Shown here piece after piece: positions 1 to 6,121 of a stretch of DNA of 12,947 bases. Under the pieces are notes generated by a model. The model did no database searches and had not been told where the DNA came from. It saw nothing but the letters and a program-made list of their open reading frames with translations. The translations under genes were made by a program, and so were the position numbers. Origin of the DNA: Candidatus Aminicenantota bacterium (GTDB lineage Bacteria; Acidobacteriota; Aminicenantia; Aminicenantales; UBA8522); NCBI GenBank assembly GCA_003524335.1, contig DQHV01000132.1:1-12947 (forward strand). The letters run 5' to 3'. Each line of letters opens with the position of its first letter. Position 1 is the first letter of the stretch.

Positions 1-355
1 CGAGCATCCAGAGCTCGGCTCGCTTGGCCCGCCAGCCGATGGGCGCCTTGAAGGTGTAGTAGCGGGTGGAGCCGTTGGACAGCCAGCCCTCAATAACGGC
101 ATCGGTATAGCCCATGCTTTCGAGCTCGCCTTTGATCCAGAGGGCGGCGTCATGCCAGCCGGCGTTGGCCTGGATGCGGTCGAACTCCGAGATCCTAACG
201 GTGTAGCGATAGGCGATCTCGCCGGAGATTTCATCGGCGATGGCACGAATAAGCTGGGGCGAAGCGAGTGTCTTTTCGGCGCCCGCCCGACTCATGGCTG
301 CTGCCGGGACCAAAATCAGCAAAACCGCAGTGATCACAGCACTCTTCAGAATCAT
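1..355 (-). CDS. Exported M28-like metallopeptidase, N-terminal part (runs off window)
   Basis: The reading frame starts at 355 on the minus strand and stays open for 118 codons to the window edge. The start is well supported: GGAGG lies about 5 nt upstream of the ATG. The product opens with a signal peptide (MILKSAVITAVLLILVPAAA), so it is probably exported. The mature part contains ISEFDRIQ followed by HDAALWIKGELESMGY and, later, FKAPIGWRAKRAELWML. This layout (a helix, then a predicted 'wi-eLe-mG' turn, then a strand and a P-GW motif) resembles the region before the catalytic domain of secreted M28-family zinc aminopeptidases of Acidobacteriota-type genomes. The zinc-binding catalytic domain would lie outside the window, so peptidase activity is inferred from the N-terminus only. 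It is transcribed away from the divergent CBM9 gene, from a strong promoter at 465-494. Confidence 0.6.
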   Translation of the reverse strand, partial: MILKSAVITAVLLILVPAAAMSRAGAEKTLASPQLIRAIADEISGEIAYRYTVRISEFDRIQANAGWHDAALWIKGELESMGYTDAVIEGWLSNGSTRYYTFKAPIGWRAKRAELWML

Positions 356-464
356 GTTCCCTCCTTATTTCCTATCTATTCCCGGCTGTTTTTTGTCCTA
401 AAGCTCTCCGGCTACAGCGCTCACGCCTTTTTGGGGAGTGTGGTCCGGGCCGCTGCCGCGTCCC

Positions 465-494
465 AATATATTTCCAAGCGATTAGGGTTGTCAA
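465..494 (-). promoter_or_regulatory. Sigma70-like promoter for the M28-like gene
   Basis: On the minus strand TTGACA (489-494) is followed, after an 18-bp spacer, by TATATT (465-470). The -35 is perfect and the -10 matches 5 of 6. Transcription would start near 458, giving a leader of about 100 nt before the ATG at 355. The leader contains the GGAGG ribosome binding site; no known riboswitch was recognised in it. Confidence 0.65.
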
Positions 495-622
495 CAAAAC
501 CAAAAGATAGAAAGAAAGAGGCCGGGCGAATCAACCTTTTAGCCTGTCGGACCGTATATACATAAGGAAATAAACAGGATATCCACACCAGCTGGTTCTG
601 TCCATCAGGTGAATAGAACACC

Positions 623-3310
623 GTGAGAATAAATATGAAGAAGACGATAACGACGGCCCTCGCCCTCCTGTTTATAACCCTGGCGCTCCCGGCAGCGGCC
701 AAAGAAAAAACCAAACGGCAGGTTCCAGCCCAACCGGAGCAAAAGGTCGTCCGGGCCATTCGCGCCGAGGGGCCCATTTCGATCGACGCCCTCCTCGATG
801 AACCCGTCTGGAAGGGCCCGGCCAGCAACGGGTTCACCCAAAGCGATCCAAGTGACGGCAGCCCATCCAGCGAGAAGACCGATGTCTGGGTGGCTTACGA
901 CGACAAAGCGCTTTATGTAGCAGCCTCCTGCCATGACTCGGACCCCAAGGCTATCATCAGCCGGCTGGGCCGGCGGGACGCGGAGGTGGATTCCGATTGG
1001 TTCGTGTTCGCGATCGATCCCTATTATGACAGGCGGAGCGGCTACCGGTTCGGCATCAACCCCGCGGGATCGATCATGGATGAAGTTCTATCGAATGATG
1101 TGGACGACGACGAGTCCTGGGACGGCGTATGGGAGGGGAAGGCCCACATCAACAGCCAGGGCTGGACGTTGGAGATGAAAATTCCTTTCCACCAGCTCCG
1201 GTTCCCCAAGAAGAACGAATACATCTGGGGGGTCAATTTCTCGCGCGTCATCAAGAGAAAAAACGAGACTGCGGCTTTTTCCTGGGTGCCGAAGAACGAG
1301 TCGGGCTATGTGTCGCGATTTGCCCGGCTCGAGGGAATCAGCGGCATCAAGCCCGGCACGCATCTCGAAATCCTCCCCTATGCGGTCGGACAAGCGCAGC
1401 TGCGGCCTTCCGAACAAGGAAACCCGTTCGAAACCGGACACAAGGCCCTGGGCAACCTGGGCTTTGACCTCAAATTCGGTCTCAAGAGCAACCTGACGCT
1501 CGATGCGACGGTCAATCCGGACTTCGGCCAGGTCGAAGTTGACCCGGCTGTCGTCAACCTCTCGGCCTACGAGACCTTTTACGAGGAGAAACGGCCGTTC
1601 TTCATCGAGGGGGCCTCGATCTTCAACGGGTTCGGACGGGGCGGCATGCAGATGAACTTCAACATCAACTGGCCTAACCCCACGTTCTTCTACAGCCGCC
1701 GCGTCGGCCGGGCGCCGCAGGGATACGTCAGCCAAAGCGGCTACGCCGCCGTCCCCGATCGAACGACCATCCTCGGTGCGACAAAGGTTACGGGCAAGCT
1801 GGGCGGTTGGAACATCGGGTTCATCTCTGCCTTGACGGCGGCTGAGTATGGCGAGATCGATGCCTCCGGCCAACGTCTTCGGGAAGAGGTCGAGCCATTC
1901 AGCACCCTCGGTGTATTCCGCGCCCAGAAGGACATCGGGCAGGGACAGCGCGGGTTCGGCGTCCTGGCCACGGGTATCAGCCGCGACCTCCGCACTGACA
2001 CCCTCTCCGGCCTCCTCAACAAGAACGCTTTCAGCCTGGCCTTGGACGGCTGGTCTTTCCTGGATGAGAAACGCAACTATGTCATCGTCGGGTGGTTCGG
2101 CGGGACGCGGGTCGAAGGAAGTGTCCAAGACATCCTCCGGCTCCAGAATTCCTCAATGCATTACTTCCAACGGCCGGACGCGACCCACGTCGAGGTCGAC
2201 CCACAGGCCACCTCGCTTTCCGGCTGGGGAGGCCGGCTGAGCTTCGCCAAACAGGGAGGAAACTTCCTGTTCACCGCTGCGGTCGGGGCGCTCTCGCCCG
2301 GGTTCGACCCGAACGACATCGGGTTCCAGTTCATGAGTTCATATAAGATCAATTTCCATATCATCCCGGGCTACAGTTGGACGAAGCCGGGAAGGGTTTT
2401 CCAGCAGATCGTGGTTTTGGGAGGGGTCTTCGCCAACTACGATTTCCAGGGAAACAAGGTTTGGGAGGGAAGCTTGCTCTTTATCGACGGCACCTTCCGC
2501 AACTTCTGGAGGTTCAACGCCATGCTCGCCCACAATCCCCAAACGGTGAGCAACGTCCTCACCCGAGGCGGACCCCTCGCCCTAATCCCCTGGGGCTGGC
2601 AGGTGGATTTTAAACTCGAGACCGACAGCCGCCGTCCGGTCATTCTCGAAGGCAATTCTACGGTCTACACCCGGCCGGACTTTGGCCAGGAATGGACGGT
2701 GAGCACCTTCCTCCGCTGGAAGCCGGGCTCCAACCTCAGCCTGTCGGCAGGCCCCATCCTCTCCCGGGAGACTAACCCCATTCAATGGGTCACGATTGTC
2801 CATGATCCTCTGATGACGGCGACCTTCGGCAGCCGCTATGTCTTCGGCCATATCGACCAGAGGATGGTCGCTACTGAGGTGCGCTTGAACTGGACCTTCA
2901 CGCCCCGGCTCACGCTCCAGGCCTACCTGCAGCCGTTCTTAGCCGTGGGCCGCTACAACCGTTTCAAGGAACTGGCTAAGCCGAAGAGCCTCGACTACAA
3001 CGTCTACGGAGAGGGAGGGTCGACGATCGCCTATGCGGACGGGAGCTACACCATCGACTCGGACGGCGACGGCCCGGCCGCCGCTTTCTCTTTTGGAGAC
3101 CCCGATTTTAACGTGAAGTCGCTGCGCGGCACGGTCGTCCTGCGCTGGGAGTACCTGCCCGGGTCGCTGCTCTATTTCGTCTGGACGCAGAACCGGGCCG
3201 ACTACGCCCATCCCGGCGATTTCCGGCTCCGCCGCGACCTTGGCGACCTGCTGACGGCACCAGGCGATAACATCTTCTTGATCAAGGTTTCCTATCGCTG
3301 GAGCCTGTGA
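623..3310 (+). CDS. Exported CBM9-like/DUF5916 outer-membrane protein
   Basis: This 895-residue protein has a signal peptide (hydrophobic stretch at about residues 10-26, ending LPAAA). Residues ~43-240 look like a carbohydrate-binding family 9-like domain: a start of the type 'I-IDALLDEPVW', then 'DVWVAYDDKALYVA' and 'WTLEMKIPFHQLRF'. The rest matches DUF5916: NPDFGQVEVDPAVVNLSAYE and EKRPFFIEG (about 298-330), FYSRRVGR, and many alternating strands ending in KVSYRWSL, as expected for an outer-membrane beta-barrel. A DSDGDG stretch at 812-817 could bind calcium. The family has no established biochemical role; binding or handling of a surface glycan or peptide is only inference. The GTG at 623 follows AGGTGA by 10 nt; the in-frame ATG at 635 (MKKTITTALALLF) is an equally good or better start for the signal peptide. 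No strong promoter was found upstream. The stop lies 26 nt from the convergent DUF4838 gene. Confidence 0.9.
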   Translation: MRINMKKTITTALALLFITLALPAAAKEKTKRQVPAQPEQKVVRAIRAEGPISIDALLDEPVWKGPASNGFTQSDPSDGSPSSEKTDVWVAYDDKALYVAASCHDSDPKAIISRLGRRDAEVDSDWFVFAIDPYYDRRSGYRFGINPAGSIMDEVLSNDVDDDESWDGVWEGKAHINSQGWTLEMKIPFHQLRFPKKNEYIWGVNFSRVIKRKNETAAFSWVPKNESGYVSRFARLEGISGIKPGTHLEILPYAVGQAQLRPSEQGNPFETGHKALGNLGFDLKFGLKSNLTLDATVNPDFGQVEVDPAVVNLSAYETFYEEKRPFFIEGASIFNGFGRGGMQMNFNINWPNPTFFYSRRVGRAPQGYVSQSGYAAVPDRTTILGATKVTGKLGGWNIGFISALTAAEYGEIDASGQRLREEVEPFSTLGVFRAQKDIGQGQRGFGVLATGISRDLRTDTLSGLLNKNAFSLALDGWSFLDEKRNYVIVGWFGGTRVEGSVQDILRLQNSSMHYFQRPDATHVEVDPQATSLSGWGGRLSFAKQGGNFLFTAAVGALSPGFDPNDIGFQFMSSYKINFHIIPGYSWTKPGRVFQQIVVLGGVFANYDFQGNKVWEGSLLFIDGTFRNFWRFNAMLAHNPQTVSNVLTRGGPLALIPWGWQVDFKLETDSRRPVILEGNSTVYTRPDFGQEWTVSTFLRWKPGSNLSLSAGPILSRETNPIQWVTIVHDPLMTATFGSRYVFGHIDQRMVATEVRLNWTFTPRLTLQAYLQPFLAVGRYNRFKELAKPKSLDYNVYGEGGSTIAYADGSYTIDSDGDGPAAAFSFGDPDFNVKSLRGTVVLRWEYLPGSLLYFVWTQNRADYAHPGDFRLRRDLGDLLTAPGDNIFLIKVSYRWSL

Positions 3311-3316
3311 GCGGAC

Positions 3317-3342
3317 GCTTTGAGCGGGGCCCGCTTTCAGCG
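3317..3342. terminator. Hairpin between two convergent genes, possible bidirectional terminator
   Basis: Two nested stems: CGCT (3317-3320) with AGCG (3339-3342), and AGCGG (3323-3327) with CCGCT (3331-3335), separated by a small internal loop. It spans the whole gap between the stop codons at 3310 and 3337 and reaches into the second one. There is only a very short T run after it on the plus strand and none on the minus strand, so intrinsic termination is uncertain. Confidence 0.4.
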
Positions 3343-5142
3343 TGGTTTCCCTCCTTTGGCGGCCCAGTCATCTAAGGTCTGCCCTTCCGAGATCATAGTC
3401 ACGCCCTCGGAGCGGGCGGCTTCGATAAACCAGCCTAAAAACTCCTGGCGCGTTTTGGGCCAGGGCCATTTCAGGCCGCGCTCTTGCGCCTCTTTTTGGA
3501 ACCCGTCCCAGCGCACCAGGGCGACATAAGCGACAGGCATCTGGACACGCCTTAATCTTCTTGCAAACTCGTTATTCTTTGTGGTTTTCGCTTCAGCCCT
3601 CTTGAGAATATCCCACGCCTCGAGCATCGTCTCCAAAGAAAGGAATTGGGCGTCGGTGGGCGAGAAGCAGCCAAGATGGTCGCCGGCCGCCGAGACCGCA
3701 TTCTCCAAGAGATTCAGGTATTCAGAAACTTGGGGGGCCGCCGGGCCGTAGTAGCCATTCAAGAACTCCTGTCTCAGCCTGCCCGCATCCAGGGCCGGGT
3801 TCCAGAGGAGCTTGGCCAACATCCAGGCTCGCAGCTCGGCCATCTCCGAACCCCAGGACTGGTAGGCACCCTGCTCGAATATCCCGCGGACCTTGTTCTT
3901 AACGAACAGCCGGATATTCGGCCCCAGCATCCCGTAATTAGGATGCGGCTGGATGTAATTCGAGAAATCGGTCGTGTAGTCCCAGATGAACAGGCGATCG
4001 GCAATCTTCGACCAGCCCTCGAGGTCGTCCAGGAAGGCCTTGTTGCGGGGATCGTCCAGAGGCCGGCTGAACGAGCATTCGATGCTGCACAGACGGATAA
4101 TCACGTTCGGCCGCGGCCGGGCCAGCAGTGGAGGCTTTCGGGTGTACTGGTAAGCCAGAGTGTCGATCGTAATTTCCGGAAATTCGGCCTCGATATCGGC
4201 CGCCACCGCGTTGACGAACCGCAGAAGCGAGCCGGAAGGACTTCCCTCTTCCTCGTCGACGGCCCGGCAGCGGGGGCAAGTGCAATTGTTATAGCAGTCG
4301 TTCTGAGAAACGGAGGCGATCGTCGCGCTCGGATTATCGCGCAGCTTAATCTTGAGGTTCTTGACCAGCTCCTGCCGCATTTCCTCGTTCGTTAAGCAGA
4401 GTTGGGCGTTCTCGAAGGTGCGCTTCCCGTCTATCTCGCTGAACCATTCGGGATGGGAAGCGAAATACCTGTCCGGGGGGATCAGGGGATAGAAGGTATG
4501 GACAAAGCCTTCATAGACGTGGCGGCCGCCGCGGCGATCGTCCCCGCCGGCTCTCGTCCCGTTCGCTTTGTTCCGGGCGGCCCAAAACGGATCAAAGGCG
4601 ACAAACCAGAACGGCTCCCGATACTCGAGGGGTGGAGCATAATGGATGGAAATGGGGCCGATAGCGAGGGAAGGTTTGCTCGGCACATTCCAAGTCGCCT
4701 GGGTCCACCAGCGGCAGCCGACGACAACCTCAAGGAATGTGTAGACGGCGTAGAGAGTGCCGCGCGGGCTTCCTCCGGCTAGAATGAGGTCGTGACCTTC
4801 GGTTTGAACGAAAATCTCTTCCGGCTGGAGTGACTTGGCGTCGAAGCCGCTCCCGGCCAGCCGAGCGGCCCCCTCCCCGACCAGAAGGCGGTTTTCGTAG
4901 GGAGTGGAGTTGGAGCTGACAGGGATAGCGCATCCCGTCGAGAGATGGAGGAAGAAGGCCAGCTCGTCCGCCGCCCATTTTTCCGTCTCACTGGCATCCG
5001 CGCCCAGGACAATCTTAGCCGCCGCCTTCCCTCTTCTGGCGATTTCCACGTCGGCGAAGGAACCGGTCGCCAGAGTCAGGATACCCAGGGTGGCCAAGAC
5101 AACTCTTCTGAGGGATCTAACGGTCCGCACTTTTTTTGCCAT
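3337..5142 (-). CDS. Exported DUF4838 protein, putative glycan-processing enzyme
   Basis: The protein has 601 residues. Residues 1-30 form a signal peptide with a cleavage site after SFA. Residues ~35-165 look like the N-terminal domain shared with alpha-glucuronidase-type and GH20-like hydrolases (ASETEKWAADELAFFL, 'YAVYTFLE', 'GCRWW'). Residues ~205-460 match DUF4838: 'HPEWF', 'QLCLTN', SVSQNDCYNNCTCPRC (278-292), 'DEEEGSPSG', 'FEQGAYQSWGSE' (422-433) and 'AKLLWNP' (443-449). Members of this family are found with glycoside hydrolases, but no reaction is established, so a glycan role is inference. Acidic residues such as E423 are candidates for catalysis by position only. The start at 5142 follows an in-frame stop 12 nt upstream and lacks a Shine-Dalgarno sequence. 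It lies 121 nt downstream of the CsgG-like gene on the same strand and probably has its own promoter. Confidence 0.87.
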   Translation of the reverse strand: MAKKVRTVRSLRRVVLATLGILTLATGSFADVEIARRGKAAAKIVLGADASETEKWAADELAFFLHLSTGCAIPVSSNSTPYENRLLVGEGAARLAGSGFDAKSLQPEEIFVQTEGHDLILAGGSPRGTLYAVYTFLEVVVGCRWWTQATWNVPSKPSLAIGPISIHYAPPLEYREPFWFVAFDPFWAARNKANGTRAGGDDRRGGRHVYEGFVHTFYPLIPPDRYFASHPEWFSEIDGKRTFENAQLCLTNEEMRQELVKNLKIKLRDNPSATIASVSQNDCYNNCTCPRCRAVDEEEGSPSGSLLRFVNAVAADIEAEFPEITIDTLAYQYTRKPPLLARPRPNVIIRLCSIECSFSRPLDDPRNKAFLDDLEGWSKIADRLFIWDYTTDFSNYIQPHPNYGMLGPNIRLFVKNKVRGIFEQGAYQSWGSEMAELRAWMLAKLLWNPALDAGRLRQEFLNGYYGPAAPQVSEYLNLLENAVSAAGDHLGCFSPTDAQFLSLETMLEAWDILKRAEAKTTKNNEFARRLRRVQMPVAYVALVRWDGFQKEAQERGLKWPWPKTRQEFLGWFIEAARSEGVTMISEGQTLDDWAAKGGKPR

Positions 5143-5148
5143 ACGGGA

Positions 5149-5179
5149 ATTCTAACCCATGTATAAGGCTCTTTGGCAA
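5149..5179 (-). promoter_or_regulatory. Candidate promoter just upstream of the DUF4838 gene
   Basis: On the minus strand TTGCCA (5174-5179) and TAGAAT (5149-5154) each match 5 of 6 consensus bases, with a 19-bp spacer. The expected transcription start is at or within a few bases of the ATG at 5142, which would make the mRNA leaderless and explain the missing Shine-Dalgarno sequence. The long spacer weakens the call. Confidence 0.35.
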
Positions 5180-5226
5180 GATAAAAATTTGGAAAGGAAT
5201 AGCGCTCAGCAATCCTATCCCGATGC

Positions 5227-5259
5227 GGCTTTGAGCCCGGAAGCCTGGTTCCCGACCAG
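5227..5259 (-). terminator. Tandem short inverted repeats after the CsgG-like gene
   Basis: Directly after the stop of the CsgG-like gene, CTGGT (5245-5249) pairs with ACCAG (5255-5259) across a 5-nt loop. Next to it, GGCTT (5227-5231) pairs with AAGCC (5241-5245) across a 9-nt loop; the two repeats share one base. No T run follows, so this is a weak terminator or transcript-end candidate. Confidence 0.25.
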
Positions 5260-5263
5260 CCGA

Positions 5264-6016
5264 TTACTTCTGCCGATAATACTCGGTCGGGGTTTTGGTG
5301 ACGATGTACTCGACCGCCTTCTGGATGCAGGTCCGGATGGCCTGTTCGGTCGGGGTTTTTGAGAACCCGCCTAAAGCGACCGGCAGTCTCCCTCCGATAT
5401 AGGCGCCTCCTGCAGCGCCGAAGCTCGTGGCGCTTCCCGTAACCGTAGCCGCTGCCACAATCTGTGATGTCTTGGCATCGATAATCCGGACGTCGATGGC
5501 CAGGTGGGCCTTCTTCAACCCTCCGCCCACGGTCACGCCGAGGACCCGGGTTCCTCCGCCAACACCCTTGGCGCTTCCTTCAAACTCGGTAACCGCGGCC
5601 GTGATGATGAGGTCGGCACCGTAGATCTCCCCTGTCGGGGCGGCCGTTTCCTTCTTGACCCGTCCGGCGGCGGCCAGGTCCTGCTCTTTAAGCACCTCAT
5701 CGAGCTGCTGCCTCTCCAGGACGATATACCGGTTGGTGTTGAACAGGGCCGTGGTCAGCATCTCTCGCATGCCGTCACCGATTTCTTTGAAATGGGTACT
5801 GTACAGACCGAACCAACCGCCCGACTCACCCTCTCCCTTGGCCGTCTTGTCCATAAATTCGCCGACGGCCAAGCGGGCCTTGGGACCATCATACCGTTCG
5901 GCCTGGGCCTCGGCGATCGAAGGCCCTTCGCCCGACGTCACCGTGGCCGTCGGAGCGCATGACATCAGGCCGATCACGAACGCGGCTAGGGCCGATAAAT
6001 AGAGCGCCTTTCTCAT
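5264..6016 (-). CDS. CsgG-like outer-membrane lipoprotein
   Basis: The protein has 250 residues. The N-terminus ends in the lipobox LMSC (residues 17-20), so Cys20 should be lipidated; Ala at +2 gives no inner-membrane retention signal, and outer-membrane placement is likely. The body has the CsgG/HfaB pattern: 'ARLAVGEFMDKT' (47-58), 'REMLTTALFNTNRYIVLERQQLDEVL' as a helix-strand-helix region (84-109), 'GADLIITAAVTEFEG' (133-147), a glycine-rich stretch (150-167) that corresponds to the hairpin region, and 'HLAIDVRIIDAKTSQIV' (171-187). CsgG itself forms the curli secretion pore; many bacterial relatives are not linked to curli, and no curlin, CsgE or CsgF gene is visible here. A strong GAGGAGG ribosome binding site precedes the ATG. 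It is divergent from the GWxTD/TPR gene. Confidence 0.85.
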   Translation of the reverse strand: MRKALYLSALAAFVIGLMSCAPTATVTSGEGPSIAEAQAERYDGPKARLAVGEFMDKTAKGEGESGGWFGLYSTHFKEIGDGMREMLTTALFNTNRYIVLERQQLDEVLKEQDLAAAGRVKKETAAPTGEIYGADLIITAAVTEFEGSAKGVGGGTRVLGVTVGGGLKKAHLAIDVRIIDAKTSQIVAAATVTGSATSFGAAGGAYIGGRLPVALGGFSKTPTEQAIRTCIQKAVEYIVTKTPTEYYRQK

Positions 6017-6039
6017 GTTTTCCTCCTCTATTCATCAGG

Positions 6040-6069
6040 ATTATATTGTCGGTTGAACGGCCTTGTCAA
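6040..6069 (-). promoter_or_regulatory. Near-perfect sigma70 promoter for the CsgG-like gene
   Basis: On the minus strand TTGACA (6064-6069) and TATAAT (6040-6045) both match consensus fully, with an 18-bp spacer. Transcription should start near 6033, leaving a leader of about 17 nt that carries the GAGGAGG ribosome binding site. This suggests high, largely constitutive expression unless a repressor acts here. Confidence 0.75.
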
Positions 6070-6083
6070 TGGAATCTCTTTTC

Positions 6084-6112
6084 TTGAATTTCTGGCCTGG
6101 GGAAGGTATCCT
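6084..6112 (+). promoter_or_regulatory. Candidate promoter for the GWxTD/TPR gene
   Basis: TTGAAT (6084-6089) and TATCCT (6107-6112) each match 4 of 6 consensus bases, with a 17-bp spacer. It lies back to back with the promoter of the CsgG-like gene, 14 bp apart. The transcription start would be close to the preferred ATG at 6122. Confidence 0.35.
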
Positions 6113-6121
6113 ATAAGGGAT

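Noticed and set aside
421..934. Two overlapping minus-strand frames across the divergent promoter region
   Set aside because: They cross the strong promoter at 465-494 and the start of the CBM9 gene, and have no protein-like composition.
1088..2128. Minus-strand open frame of about 346 codons opposite the CBM9/DUF5916 gene
   Set aside because: Antisense shadow of a gene with clear family motifs; low-complexity acidic and arginine-rich composition, no start signals.
3646..4395. Plus-strand open frame of about 249 codons opposite the DUF4838 gene
   Set aside because: Antisense to conserved DUF4838 motifs, with no ribosome binding site or recognisable domain.
5264..6016. Possibility of a curli operon around the CsgG-like gene
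   Set aside because: No curlin repeats, CsgE, CsgF or CsgD-like gene is present in the window; the neighbours are GWxTD and DUF4838 proteins.
6053..6121. Upstream TTG start for the GWxTD/TPR protein
   Set aside because: It would place 23 unrelated residues before a normal signal peptide and lies within the divergent promoter region.
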